A stretch of DNA of 64,000 bases from Bufo bufo (lineage: Eukaryota > Chordata > Amphibia > Anura > Bufonidae): assembly GCF_905171765.1 (NCBI RefSeq), contig NC_053391.1, forward strand, positions 655,807,750 to 655,871,749, read 5' to 3'. The position numbers and the translations under genes were made by a program. This document shows positions 48,374-61,189 of this stretch, in pieces. How positions within the stretch are numbered: the stretch's first letter is position 1; each line of letters begins with the position of its first letter. The notes under the pieces were generated by a model. That model saw nothing but the letters and a program-made list of their open reading frames with translations, had not been told where the DNA came from and did no database searches.

Positions 48374-50541
48374 CCCTTTGGCTACCGGAGTTTTTTTTGT
48401 TTTTGCTATTTTCATTTTTCTTCCCTATTTTCCGTGAGCCATAACTTTTTTAAATTTCCAGTCACATAGCTGTATGAGCACTTATTTTTTGCAGGACAAG
48501 TTGTACTTTCTAATGCCATCATTAATTATGGCATAAAATGAAGTTTGAAGCAGGAAAACAATTCCAAATGGGGTGGAACTGGAAAAAAAAAACGCAATCC
48601 CTCCACCGTTTTACAGGTTTTGTTCCCACAGCGTTTTGTTTATGGCAAAACTGACCCATGCCCTTCATTCTCTTGGTCAGTACAATTAGAACGATACCCC
48701 ATATGAATAGGTTTTAAATGTGTAAATAGTGTAAAAATAAATTGAAACTTTGAGACATTTTTTTTTACATCACCATATTCTGACCCGCATAACTTTTTTA
48801 TGCTTATTTCTACTGAGCTGTTTAGGGGCTCATTTTTTGCGGGACAACTCATAGTTTTTATTGATACCATTTTGAAGTGTGCATGACTTTTGGATCACAC
48901 TTTATTACATTTTTTGGGGTAAGAGAAGCAATGAAAAAAATGCCAAATCGCCCATTTTGACCCTTTTTTCCATTACGCCATTCGTCTATTGGATTTATTT
49001 TTTTATTTTTTTATATTATGGGCGTTTTCAGTCGCGGTGATACCCAGGATGTTTATATTTATTGTTATTTAGTTTTTTTTTTTATTATACGGAAAGGGGG
49101 ATGATTTAAACTTTTATATATTTTTTTATTTTTTATATATTTTTTTACTTTTTTACATTTTTTATCATCATTTTAAGGCTCATAAATGATGTTTTTAAAT
49201 TTTTCATTTTGACCTATAAGGCCCCTTTCACAAGGGCAAGTATTCCGCGCGGATGCGATGCGTGAGGTGAACGCATTGCACCCGCACTGAATACCGACCC
49301 ATTCATTTCTATGGGGCTGTTCACATGAGCGGTGATTTTCACACATCACTTGTGCGTTGCGTGAAAATCACAACAAGCTCTATATTCTGCGTTTTTCACG
49401 CAACGCAGGCCCCATAGAAGTGAATAGGGGTGCGTGAAAATCGCAAGCATCCGCAAGCAAGTGCGGATGCGGTGCGATTTTCACGCACGGTTGCTAGGAG
49501 ACGATCGGGCTGGAGACCCGATCATTATTATTTTCCCTTATAACATGGTTATAAGAGAAAATAATAGCATTCTGAATACAGAATGCATAGTAAAACAGCG
49601 CTGGAGGGGTTAAAAAAAATAAACAATAATTTAACTCACCTTGGTGACATCACTCCGGTCATCACATGATCCATCACATGATCTTTTACCATGGTGATGG
49701 ATCATGTGATGACCGGAGTGATGTCACCAAAGGTCCTTTACCTGTAATTAATGCTCACCACAGGTTCTGTTCAGCAAAGAATACAGAAGGAGATGCCGGG
49801 TCGCGATCAAGTGGACTAAGGTGAGTTAAATTTTATTTATTTTTTAACCCCTCCAGCGCTAGTTTACTTTGCATTCTGTATTCAGAATGCTATTATTTTC
49901 CCTTATAACTATGTTATAAGGGGAAATAATACAATCTACAGAACACCGATCCCAAGCCCGAACTTCTGTGAAGAAGTTCGGGTTTGGGTACCAAACATGC
50001 GCGATTTTTCTCACGCGAGTGCAAAACGCATTACAATGTTTTGCACTCGCGCAGAAAAAATTGCGGGTGTTCCCGCAATGCACCCGCACATTTTCCCGCA
50101 ACGTCCGTGTGAACCCAGCCTAAGGCATTTTAAAAAATAACAATTTCTTTGCATTTTGCTAATTTCTTATGTTGGCCTGCCATCTGGTGGCCAAAATAAT
50201 AATTGCAGCATTAATGCTCTGAATTTCTTCATAGAGACTCAGCGCATTTAGCGCATGTACTGAAGTCCCGATTGGCCGCACGGGGCTTCAGTACTAAGCC
50301 CGGAAGCGTGAGCTTCCAGGTTTTTGCGCATTCAGGTGCCGTGATATCACTTGATCGCGACATCTCAAGCATTTAATTACCGCGATCGGCATTATTGCTG
50401 TTTGCGGTAAGTAGCCGCAGGTCTCTGCTGTTTGAAACAGCAGAGACTTGCCGGCCATGACGCCCGCTGCACGCGCGAGCCTGCGTCCGGCTTGCACAGC
50501 GCTGACAGCGTTGTACATGTACGGCGCTGGTAGCGAAAGGG
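48374..50541. mobile_element. TTAA-type non-autonomous element T3
   Basis: TTAA at 48370-48373, then CCCTTTGGCTACCGG. The right end GGTAGCGAAAGGG is followed by TTCA, a one-base change from TTAA. The tips are inverted (CCCTTTGGCTACC against CCCTTTCGCTACC). The interior matches 14027 and 57075 (CTCTTGGTCAGTACAATTA, TTTTTTGCGGGACAA). A large MITE (49217-50122) is nested within. Confidence 0.75.
49217..50122. mobile_element. Large fold-back MITE nested in T3
   Basis: AAGGCCCCTTTCACAAGGGC at the left and GTGTGAACCCAGCCTAAGG at the right. Inner arms 49535-49630 and 49825-49930 mirror each other (CCCTTATAACATGGTTATAAG, GCATTCTGAATACAGAATGC). The centre is a perfect-looking hairpin at 49643-49728 (GGTGACATCACTCCGGTCAT). 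No gene. Confidence 0.85.
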
Positions 50542-50578
50542 TTCATTGTTTACACATGAAATAATGCAGATTTACAAA

Positions 50579-50770
50579 GCACCTTCAAAAATGTAAAATG
50601 TAACCTTTACTGATAATATTAAAAATAACCCAAAATCTGCCCTCACACTTGCATGTAGGGCTTGTTTGAGGGCAAGATATTTTTTTTCCTCAGCCTACCC
50701 AGACTACCAGTTAAAAGTTATTTTTAATATTATCAGTGAAGGTTACGTTTTTCACTGGTGAAGGTGCTTT
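50579..50770. repeat. Inverted repeat
   Basis: GTAACCTTTACTGATAATATT at 50599 is mirrored by AATATTATCAGTGAAGGTTAC at 50727. The outer pairs GCACCTTC and GAAGGTGC also match. Confidence 0.85.
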
Positions 50771-50959
50771 ACGAATATATATAATTTATTTACACTAGTG
50801 ACTGACTTGGATTACTGGTATCCTTATGGATCAGAACTGTGATTTACACATGAAATAAGCAAGTAAAGAACTTTATTGTATAAATATTGGGGTAGAATTA
50901 GTAAAACCGGTGCAAGGGAAAATGGGTTTAGTTACCAATAGCAACCAAACAGATTGATA

Positions 50960-51600
50960 ATTTTATTTTCCAAAGGAGCTCTAAAAAATGACCCCATATG
51001 TTCTTTTCTTTGTATGCTTCATTTTTGCATCTATGAACTTAGAGCTGATGTAAAAAAAAAGCTCCAGTTTTGTCTCATCTGTCCAAATGATATTCTCCTA
51101 GAAGCTATGTGGCTTGTGAATATGCATTTTGACAAATTCCAGTCTCACTTTTTTATCATTTGTTTTGAACAGTGGTTTCCCGCTTGGTCGTCTTCTGTTA
51201 ATTCCCTTTGGCTAAGACAGTGATGGATGGTAGGATCTGACACTCATCTACCTTGACCTTGGTGTTCAACTCTAATCACTTTGGAAGTTGTTCTGGGCTC
51301 TTTGATTGCCATTCGTATTATCTGTCTCTTCAATTTGTTATCAATTTTCCTCTTGCGGCCTGTCCAGGGAGATTGGCTACAGTCCGGTAGACCTTAAACT
51401 TCTGAATCAAATGTGTAGTTACAGGACCATCAAGCTGCTTGGAGATGGTCTTATAGGCTTTAACATTATTATGTTTGTTTAGAATTTTTTTTAATCTCCT
51501 GAGACAACCCTCTCCTTGGTTTTCTTGGTCCATGTTCAAAGTTGTACACACCGTGATACCAAACAGCACAGTGACTACCTTTCACCCCATAAATTGGCAG
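50960..51600 (-). pseudogene. Decayed Tc1-like transposase fragment
   Basis: Read on the minus strand, 51569-51330 gives a DNA-binding half with KTISKQLDGPVTTHLIQKFKVY and then NLPG..ARGKL, the usual helix-turn-helix and basic hinge of Tc1 transposases. Further on (51200-50990) follow RRPSGKPLF, VRLEFVKMHIHKPHSF and IIWTDETKLELF, which holds the first catalytic Asp. The second Asp and the Glu are not found, and the frame is broken several times. It is therefore an old, 3'-truncated copy. Its terminal repeats could not be recognised. Confidence 0.72.
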
Positions 51601-52606
51601 ACTGACTTAATTTTCTGTAAAAAAAAAAAATAGATTACTGTGCAGACTACATATTGAAAACTTATTGTTGCATGGCAACTGTCCTTTTGTGTCATCTTCC
51701 CCTTCTCTTCCCAGAACTTAAATAGTTAATTAAAACAAAAAGAATAACCCCCTGGACACATCATTTTGAATACCTTCTGCAATAACACACAGTGGTACTA
51801 CAGAGCGCAGCCAGCCTGGTTCCAAGCGCTCCCGTCTCTGAGCAGTCTGCCGGCAGAAACACAAGGACGCCGCGTCTAGAACGGAGAACGCTGCGTCTGT
51901 GGTGGTGAGTAAATCGCTTATCGGTGAGCGCTGACATATTACTGCAGGGGCCACCACATGTACAATGCGTCCGGAGGGGTGAGTGACTATTACTGTCTTT
52001 ACTGTTACCAGGACATTGTTTCAACGTCATCACAGTGGATATATTACCACCATTCCTATAAGCTCTGGTCAACAACCAAGGAGGAGCACATATTAAGTAT
52101 CGCCACTACATTTTGGATCAAAGATAATAAGAATTGCTGGTTTATTGAGGATTTTTGCAATATTATACATTTTACAAAACAGACTCTTGTTTGCATTTTC
52201 GATGGATCCATCTTTACTATAATAACAGTATTCCAGCCGCTGGGCCCACAGCTAGGTTCATAGTGGGACTCGACTTTGTTGTTACTATTTTATCATATTA
52301 CATTTGCACATTTTATTACAGCATTTTTTGAGCGATTGGGGGGGGGGGGGATATATATTACAGTATATTGACAAGTATTAATAAATATGTTATGTTATAG
52401 TCAATTTATGCCTTGAGTACCTTAGTATAGAAGATAACTTTTCTGGTTTTGTATTGGTCTTTTCAGTGTGTGTTTTGTAATTATGGACTGTATTAATTGC
52501 CTTTTCCTGTATTTTTACAGAGTTTCGGAGGATGGGATGGGAGCCAGAAACCAAGAGGGACCTGCTGTTCCTTCATATTTCTAACATGCTTTAACATAAC
52601 TTTGCT
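51601..52606. other. Unassigned stretch with GC-rich part
   Basis: 51780-51985 is GC-richer, with several CpG and two GTGAGT-like donors (51902, 51978). It may be the leader of an old retroelement. A G-run (about 12 G) is at 52340. No gene identified. Confidence 0.35.
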
Positions 52607-53390
52607 ATTGTATACAGTGGCGTAGCTATAGGGGTCGCAGCGGTTGCAATTGCGATCTGGCCCCTAAGTCAGGGGGGCCCACGGGGCCCCCCAGGAGAGA
52701 TGGAATCCCACCCTGCCAGACCTAAACAATGAAAGCGCTGGCTTCAGCACTGCTGCAGCGCTAGGTCCACTGGGAGATAGCAGCAGCCAGCTTACCGGTC
52801 TCCAGCGCAGCCCTCCTGTCCTGAGTCCTGACTGATGTGCCAATGAAGGGCGGCCACTCCTGCTACAGGCTGGTAGGCAGGCAGGGCCAGGGGCCAGGGA
52901 CCTAGTTGCTGCTAGTCTGTGTACAAAGTGGCCAGTTTCTACTGGTTTCCCCAGATTGTGCTGGCCTGGGATGGGGCTGGGTTCTACTGGGTTCTAGTCA
53001 CTGTGTGAGTGACACTGCTGTAATGTGGCTGTACAGCATGGCACCTCAGTTTGGGGGGGGGGGGGGGGCACACAGCCACTACCTTGCCTTCGGATGTATC
53101 CCTGTTTTAGAATTGACTTAAAGTGTCAACTACATTCACATGGCTGTGGTGCCACTGGGCTTTTGGATCCATGCCTCTGCCCCTTAAAAGATAGGACATG
53201 TTCTGTCTTTGGCCACATCTTGTGGAACGTGGACCCATTGAAGTCAATAGGTCCTCGTCCGCACCATGATGTTGTGTTCACACAGTTGGTGCTTTGCAGA
53301 TCTGCGGTTTGCAATACAAAGCACAGACATGACAGCGCCATAGCCATGTGAACGTACAGTGTAGCAGCCAAACTTTAAGCCAATTATCCC

Positions 53391-53674
53391 TTTAAAGGGG
53401 TTGTCTCATCATAGACAATGGGGGCATATCGCTAGGCTATGCCCCCATTGTCTTATAGGTGCGGGTCCCACCACCGCAGCGCTCGGCTATTTTCGCCAGA
53501 CCCATAGAAAATGAATGGAGAATGGCTGTGCATGCGCAGTGCGCCCTCCTTCACTTTTGGGTCTCCGTTCTCTATATAGGTGCAGGTCCCAGCGGTAGGA
53601 CCCGCACCTCTAAGACAATGTAGGCATATCCTAGTGATATGCCCTGATTGTCTATGATGAGACAACCCCTTTAA
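53391..53674. mobile_element. Fold-back MITE nested in hAT element
   Basis: TTTAAAGGGGTTGTCTCATC is mirrored by GATGAGACAACCCCTTTAA. GGGGGCATATC and GGTGCGGGTCCCACC boxes are mirrored too. Related tips occur at 47287 and 63396, and a diverged body at 55220-55545. Confidence 0.9.
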
Positions 53675-53693
53675 CCCATATGCTTTTAGATGG

Positions 53694-53740
53694 CATTATT
53701 ATTATTATCATTATTATTATTATCATTATTATTATTATTA
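53694..53740. repeat. (ATT)n microsatellite
   Basis: About 15 units of ATT with a few C substitutions. Confidence 0.95.
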
Positions 53741-54328
53741 TGCACTTATGTCTTATTGGATTAAAATCAGGGGTGGGATTCAAATTTTTAACAACAGGTT
53801 CCCTACTCAACGGCGGACACGCGGCATCACTACACAGGTTTACATATATATACACCATATATATGCAACACACATAAATACACCATATACATGGTACACA
53901 TACATTAATACACCATATATACACTACACACATACCACCCAACCTTTAAAAAGCCTAGGAGCTAAACTATGGAATGGTAGCGCTCATCTCCAGCTGCAAT
54001 TTTAACAACCGTATCTGGAGAACCTGAGGGAACTGGCTGAATCCCATGCCTGATTAAAATGTATTTTCTCAGTGAGATTTTAGTTCTGCCATTGGGCATG
54101 GTGGGATTGCAGGGGTCTGGTGGTGTTAGGAAACGGTATTGAGGGTAGGGGGGGCCCAAACTGAACTCTTGCACCAGGGCCCATGAGCCTATAGCTACGC
54201 CCCTGATTGTATATCATGTGACCATATTGGCTTTACAAAATGTGACATTTTTAGTGACTGTTGTTGGGGCGCATTCACACCTTCATTCAGTATGCAGTTT
54301 TTTCACCTGCCACCTTTTCTCTGTAGAG

Positions 54329-54463
54329 AAAGTTAATACAAGGCACTTACTAATGCATTGTGATTGTCCATATTGCTTCCTTTGCTGGCTGGATTCATTT
54401 TTCCATCACATTATACACTGCTCGTTTCCAGGGATTATGACCAACCTGTAATCCATGGTCATC
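54329..54463. mobile_element. Partial copy of the 46881-47254 MITE
   Basis: AAAGTTAATACAAGGCACTT through TTCCATCACATTATACACTG matches the left arm of that MITE. The right arm is missing. Confidence 0.8.
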
Positions 54464-54640
54464 ATGTATTACTATTTTATTATTTGAGATATATAATTTT
54501 TTTAATGAATCATTTTAGTTATGTGACACACTTACTATATAATATGGACACAAGCTCTGAGGACAGAGCTGAAACGCAGCATGGACATGGAGCAATAAAC
54601 CACTATTTCTATTTCCTCTTGGAGGGCTGTGATTTTATAT

Positions 54641-54655
54641 GTATCTATCTATTCA

Positions 54656-54696
<41 letters not shown>

Positions 54697-54721
54697 CATA
54701 TCTATCTATTCATATCTTTCT

Positions 54722-54794
<73 letters not shown>

Positions 54795-54805
54795 TCATAT
54801 CTATC

Positions 54806-54836
<31 letters not shown>

Positions 54837-54860
54837 TATCTTATCTATCTTTCTATCTCA

Positions 54861-54921
<61 letters not shown>

Positions 54922-54922
54922 C
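54641..54922. repeat. (CTAT)n microsatellite, about 280 bp
   Basis: Tetranucleotide repeat with scattered interruptions (TTCATAT, TTATC). It opens spurious frames in several phases encoding LSIY repeats. Confidence 0.98.
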
Positions 54923-55720
54923 TCTTCTATCCCTGGATGAAGCTATGGCAAATACATTGAAAGCATGGCTGAACCACATTCACAGAGCTGGATAATGGTG
55001 TTAAAAAAAAAAGAAAAAAAGAAAGGTTTATAATGTTACATTGCTCTCATAAGAATTAGAAGAAATGAATTATATGAGAATTTTTTTTTCTATATCAAAA
55101 TAAATGTCTAAAAATATAGTGAAATGTCCTTTATTCCTCCTGAAATTTTAGAATACTGTAATAACTAAAGGTACCACTAGAGGGCAGTATAGTATTGAAT
55201 AGGTTATACTATTAAAAGTGTTTTTCAATTATAAGAAGTGATCCCCTATCCACATATTAACGGTGGTGGTCCAACGGAGCTCGAGAGCGAGGACCGTACT
55301 CCAAAATGAATGGAGCGGCCGGTTGAGAATGCACTTTGCCACTCCAATTGTTCTCTGGAAATAGTTGTGCCCTGTACTCCTCTATCTCCAGCAGTTCCAT
55401 ACGAAATAAATGGAGCGGCAGTGGGCATGCCTGACCAGCCACTGTATTCATTTCAGGGCACCATTCTTATGATCATAGGGGTCCCAGCAGTTGGAACCCC
55501 ATTGTTCCAATTGTTATCTCATATCCTGTATATTAAGGATATCAAAATTTAAAAAGATCCACCAGGAGGGCCTGTATGTGACTATATTGAGTCTCTATAT
55601 GGTTTACTGCAGGAATAATTGTATATACTATAAATATCTGATAGGTAGGATCTCATATCTGGGCCTCAGACCTATTGGGAGAATGGTGGTGTTTCTGCAA
55701 TTGCCCATGGCCCCCCATTT

Positions 55721-56116
55721 CATAGGGCAATCACCTCAAAACAGCTGTCTGCAGATGAGGTGCTGGCTTAGTTATTATCCAAGTCATGTCTCAAGGTCTA
55801 TTCAAAGGGCTAAACATTGACTTATAGGATAGCTGCCTTACATCTGGTGGCATTAGTGGTGGAGCTTGTTAAGAGATAGTACCCCCCCCCCCCCCCCCAG
55901 AAATCCTGACTTAGGCCTCTCACCCAGTTAGGCCAGTACTCTCTGCTCTGCACTGATGAGGGGCAATCACCCTAAAACAGCTGTCTGCAGATGAGGTGCT
56001 GGCTTATTTAATATCTGAGTCATGTCTCAAGGCCTGTTTAAAGGGTCAAACATTGACTTATAGGATAGCTGCCTTACATCTGCTGACATTAGAGGCACAG
56101 CTTGTTAAGAGTTCAT
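55721..56116. repeat. Direct duplication, about 155 bp, period 241 bp
   Basis: AACAGCTGTCTGCAGATGAG occurs at 55740 and 55977, each followed by GTCATGTCTCAAGG and ACTTATAGGATAGCTGCC. A C-run separates the two copies (about 55879-55898). Confidence 0.9.
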
Positions 56117-57074
56117 GTAAAATAAAAAGTTCTGTCATGTGAAGACAACATTACTTTCTATGCTGTATTAAGACATATAGATGGACTTCATAGCGGGCGG
56201 GTCTCCACCTGGGCGTCCCTCTAAGAGCCAGAACACGGAGCCGTTCTGCAAAAGTGGCTCAGTTTCTGACTACGCATTGTAAGGATGGGCATTTATGTGA
56301 CATTTAATACTACCTTTCCCCTGCAGCGGTCGCTGTACCTTCCCTCAGCAAAATTAACTATTTACCAGGACCTAAGGTGGTCACCCTTTTACTAACCTAG
56401 ACCACCAGAAATTTTAAATTATAAGAATAACGGTCCAACAATGATAGTAGTCCTACTTTGCTTGTTGTCCTAGGCCCCTTTTTTTATAAACATCCCTAAT
56501 CACATGGGTGCATGGTATTGCAATGCGCTCAGCTCTCTGTATTACAGGCTGTCACCATAAATACCAGCGTCTTGTGAGATCTGACACAGGGGTGTATATA
56601 TCCACCAGCCACAGTCTCACAGCCTGGTGTCTGGCCTTCTCCATAGACCTCTCCCTGACCTCTATTAAGAATATGTTTGCTTTACTTCACATCAAACAGA
56701 CCACCTTCCTGTGAGCAAACCCTGGAGTGCAAAAAGGCAGCAGACCCTGGTCGCTTGTGTCTGTGGTTGGCACCGCTGTTTATTTTAGTCTCCACTTCTT
56801 CTGCCAAATGCATGTAATCTGCAGAGATCTGTCAATTACAGAACAGTTTCCATCCAAATAAACAGAGGACATATGGAGAAAGAGTGAAAATACGAGCTAA
56901 TCTGCATAAACGTCAAATATAGGGGGGGGGGGGATGATGTACGTGTCAGACATCACATCATTTGTGTGGACTATGGCGAGATTTATCAGTAGAGTGTGAA
57001 ATGCATAAAAATGGAGCAAATGATGCCAAATTTATGCAAATTAAGCACGAATGATAAATTTGGCACAACTTTTT
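56117..57074. other. Unassigned stretch
   Basis: No defended coding region. Contains a G-run near 56922. Confidence 0.35.
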
Positions 57075-58309
57075 TGTCGTTTTTGAATTTTTGTTTTTCA
57101 CTCCATGTCTTTCTGGGCCCATAACTTTTTTTTTTTTCTATTCACTTAGCCATATGAGGGCTTGTTTTTTTTTTGTTTGTTTTTTAAGGACAATTTGCAC
57201 ATTGTAATTCCATCATTTAATATTGCATACGATGTACTGGGGATCTGGAAAAAAAAATGCAGCGAAATTGGTAAAAAAAAAAACCACGTAATTCCATAAC
57301 AGTTTTGTAGTTTTTGTTTTTACGGCGTTCCCTATGTGGTAAAACTGACCTGTTACTTTTATTCTCCAGGTCAGTAAAATTACGGTGATACCACATATGT
57401 ATAAATTTTCTTGCGATTTAATACATAAAAAATATATACATATAAAACAAAACCTTGAAAAATTTTCTTTTTCTTTTCATCTTCATTCTGACCTTATGAT
57501 CTAACTTTTTTGTAGTTATATGTGTATGGAGCTGTGTGAGGGCTCATTGTTTGCGGGGCGATGTGTACTTTTCATTGATACTATTTTGGGGTGTGTATGA
57601 CTTTGTGATCACTTTTTATTAAATTTTTTGTGGGAGTTGAAGCGATACAAAAATGGCGAATCGGCTATTTTGACTTTTTTTTTCCATTTTGCCGCTTGCC
57701 ATATTGGGATAAATATTTTTACATTTCAATAGTACGGGCGTTTTTGCAAGCGGCGAGGCCCATGATGTATATTTTTTTTATTGTTTATGTATTTTTATTT
57801 TCATTTTGGGGATGATTTGAATTTTTATTTTTTTATTTTTTATTTATTCTTTTTTTTTTACATTGGGAACTGTAACAAGCGATCATCAGATTGCTATTAT
57901 CATATACTACAATGCATTAGCACTGGAATCTATGAGGATTTTACTATGTTCCTATGGAGCTTTGCCACAGGCAGGGGCTCAATAGGCAGCCTTTTGTCAC
58001 TCAGGAGGATAAAGGCTGTTGCACACTGCTTCCGTCTCCCCCAATCCTTCTCGGGGAGAGCAGAAACACACCTGGAAGCGCATACCAGGTTTTTGCACTT
58101 CCAGATGGCATGGTTACATTTGACCATGGCATCTAAAGAGTTAAAAGTCCGTGATCAGCATTACCACTGGTCGTGGACATTAAGCACGAGTGTCTGCTGT
58201 TTAAAACAGCTGGCACTCTGCAGCTATGGCGTCCGGCGCACTTGTGAGCAGGGGCTATCTTTAAAGTCCTGCCCAGCACTGTACATGTATGGCGCTGGTT
58301 GGGAAGGGG
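57075..58309. mobile_element. TTAA-type element T4, left end lost
   Basis: The interior (CCATATGAGGGCTTG, TTCTCCAGGTCAGTAAAATTACG, GTACGGGCGTTTTTGCAAGCGGC) follows the same plan as T3 and 14027-15188. The right end GCGCTGGTTGGGAAGGGG is followed by TTAA at 58310-58313. The left TTAA end is not seen. Confidence 0.6.
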
Positions 58310-58313
58310 TTAA

Positions 58314-60289
58314 CATTCCTTGGGATAAGTCGTCAATACCAGATCGGTGGGCTTCTGACTCTTGGCACACCTGGCGATCAGCTGTCTGAAGACACCATGG
58401 TGCTCCAGTGAACACTTAGACCTCTTCCTAGGCCAGTGACATTACCGTACATCAGTAACAGGCCTAGGCACAGTTTAGTCCCATTCAAGTGAATGGGGAT
58501 GAGCTGCAAAACCAAGCACTGCCACTATACAATTGACCGCCTCTGTGCTTGGTGAGCTGAGAGGAGGGTGCACTGATCAACAGAACACTATGACCTAGTC
58601 AAACAGCTGATCAGCGGGAGTGTCAGGAGTCAGACCCAAACCAGTCCGATACCAGTGACTTATCAAGAGAATAGGTCATCAGTATTAAACACTTGGAAAA
58701 CCTTTAATATTTTGAGCCTAAAAAAAATGTACTGCTCACCATTACATGGCACATTCCTCATAGCCAGGCCAATTTTCTAGATACTTTTCGAAACTGTTAA
58801 AGAAAGTGTAAAAATAGTTGCTACAACGTATAACACATTTGGTGCGCGCCATGTACTTAACTTTTTTTTTTACAGAATTTTGCCACATTTTTCTTTGTAA
58901 AACTTCCCGAAATGTTTATAGAAAACAAAGTCGAAAATTCGTAACCTGGTAGGAAGTGGTCAGTTTTCCTACAGCGCCACCACAGGCAAAATGGAGCATT
59001 GCACAGTCCCAGGTCTTCCTGAGTAAGAGATGGTCTTGGTAGATACTCTCTACTTGCAATGTATGGGGTAATAGAGTATTTGAAAAATGCCATTACAATC
59101 TCAGACATCCCCTTTCAAGGCAAAATAAAAAATCTGTCAAGCAGCCATCGGAGCTCTCATAGGGGATCAACTTTTTTTTTAAGTAATAAAGATTTATCCC
59201 CAATGCACAGGATACGAGATAAGCATCTGATTAGTGGAGGTCAAAATTCTCGGGCTTGATCAGAATGATGGTGTTGTTGGAATGGAGCGGAGGCCACAGC
59301 TGCCGGGGAACTACCAGTGATACCCAAGCACTTGTACTCGGCTATTACCGGCAGTCCTATAGACATGAATGAAGTGGCAGCATGCATATGTGATCGCTGC
59401 TCCATTCAAACTGTGCATAGGGGATACATTTTTGTAATGGGACAATCTCTTTCATTTCTACACAATCAATCTGACTAGTTATATAATATCAACTGAACAA
59501 TGCACCGAGACTTACGCAGATTTATATACAGGACATGTCACCCTCAACGTATGTATAAACATGCAGTTTCAAACTGGCCAAGCATGCATGATTATTTCAA
59601 GATGGAAAAGTCTAGCCTTTGTGATTCTACAGTACCACCAAGTACAGACTGGCCCGCCAGACAGTGCCAGAACAAGCTCTCTTGGTACCCAAAGCAGCAG
59701 TTTTGGAATACACCTCCCTCGTTCCCTAAAACAAATCTAACATGATAGGGTCTTCCAAGAGTAGGACAAGCCTTTTTGGGGACCAAGTCTGGAGTAAAAG
59801 TCTATGCTATTCCACAGGCATCACCATTGAGCCCAGTAGAGATGGTTATTTTCCTTCATTCTCAGGACCCAAGAAAGTCTTGGGCCCCAGCTGCCATATA
59901 TTTGTGCCCCCACACAGAAATAATTTCCCCACCATGACCACCACAAAATAATAATGGCTACTTTGGGCTTCACGGTAATAGTGCCCTCCCTTGTGCCCCC
60001 ATACAGTTATAATACCCGCTTTGTACTTCTATAAAGTGATAGCTGTCCCATTAGTGATCCTGCACAGTATGAATTCCCTCTGTGCCCTCACAAAGTAATT
60101 ATTTCCTGTGTTTTTCCAGACACCATGCAGAACATGGCAGCCTGTGTGTCCTGGATGCTCCTTTCCTTTCTTCTCAACTCAGGTGCCTCAGAGCATCAGA
60201 GACACCAGAGCAGAGGATGATTCTGGATATACATGCTGCCAAGTGGTATGAGGAAGGAGACAGGGAGTGCAGTCAGCCTTAGTGTGGTG
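58314..60289. other. Diverged MITE remnants and unassigned sequence
   Basis: Pieces such as TCAAGAGAATAGGTCATCAG (58664) and GGGACAATCTCTTTCA (59439) look like tips of old MITEs. From about 59870 to 60110 there are irregular GTGCCCCCATACAG..TAATA units. No gene recognised. Confidence 0.35.
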
Positions 60290-60359
60290 AGAGAGATCTA
60301 TTAGCCCCATGGCTTATGGACTTAGTCGCAACTGCAACCGCTGTGACCCCATGCCACTG
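60290..60359. mobile_element. hAT right terminus, diverged
   Basis: The complement reads CAGTGGCATGGGGTCACAGC then GGTTGCAGTTGCGA, close to the left end of the hAT element at 52615 (CAGTGGCGTAGC..GGTTGCAATTGCGA). No partner end found. Confidence 0.55.
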
Positions 60360-61043
60360 GTTCCAAGATATTCCAAACCAACAAGTGCTCACCATGTATA
60401 AGAACGCCATGTAAATCATTGGGAAAACATCTCAGGTGGCTTCATGAGAGCCATGAGCATGCAAAGCTGTTGTCAACATCTAGACAATTCTGTCATTATA
60501 ATTGGGAAGTTTTGGTGATTTTGGTGTAAATGTAGAAGATAAATTCTTGGCAACTTTCCTGTACAATAGTTCTGACCACTTTTGAGTAATATAGCACACA
60601 TTTACCAAAATAGCTGAAAACTGCTAATATTTTTCCTGAAAACTGCTAATATTTTGCCAATGATCTCAGCATAGACTGTAATAATGTAATAACTTGATTT
60701 GGAAATTACCCGACATTTGTACACACAGCTGCTAATAGACAAAAATGTTCTCAGTCTTGACAGGGTTCGGAGAACTTTATCTCGAGCAGTCTGTACAGTC
60801 TAAAAATAAACATCTTAAATCCGTCATTTCATGGAAGATGTTTTTCTGTTTTGCAGAAAAGGGTAAAATTGTACCAGGTATACCTACACTATTGGCTTGG
60901 GATTGAATGGGGATGCCAGTGTGTAATTAACTTCAATTCACTTCTTGCAATTTTTACCAGATACTGTACATTGAGGGCCATGTAGGAAACTTGTCTATAA
61001 GATTTTTTTGGGCCGCCTTTTCTTCCTTCTAGTCACTTGATCA

Positions 61044-61110
61044 GGGGTGTACACCCCAGCCTGTTCTGTGCGGCCCCAACAAGCAGGATACAGACAAATG
61101 TGTCTATGTG
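61044..61110. mobile_element. Fragment of the 754-1063 MITE family
   Basis: CAGGGGTGTACACCC, then TGTGCGGCCCCAAC and ATACAGACA, match the left half of that MITE. The right half is missing. Confidence 0.6.
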
Positions 61111-61189
61111 CTTATAATTCAGAACAAGGTATTTTCGTACCCTAGGCATTAGTTATGTCCAGATATGTGCCTCCTAATAACATCCACAT

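Larger units (their letters stand above)
52615..54205. mobile_element. hAT non-autonomous element, perfect 8-bp target duplication
   Basis: Left CAGTGGCGTAGCTATAGGGG, right CCTATAGCTACGCCCCTG. ATTGTATA stands at 52607-52614 and again at 54206-54213. 1591 bp with no transposase. It contains a fold-back MITE (53391-53674), a G-run and an (ATT)n tract. A related terminus is found at 60320-60359. Confidence 0.94.

Noticed and set aside
54364..54960. 198-codon frame with LSIYLSIY repeats
   Set aside because: Translation of a CTAT microsatellite; open in three phases.
57781..58389. 202-codon frame with a hydrophobic start
   Set aside because: It lies within a TTAA-type non-coding element shared with other copies where the frame is not kept.
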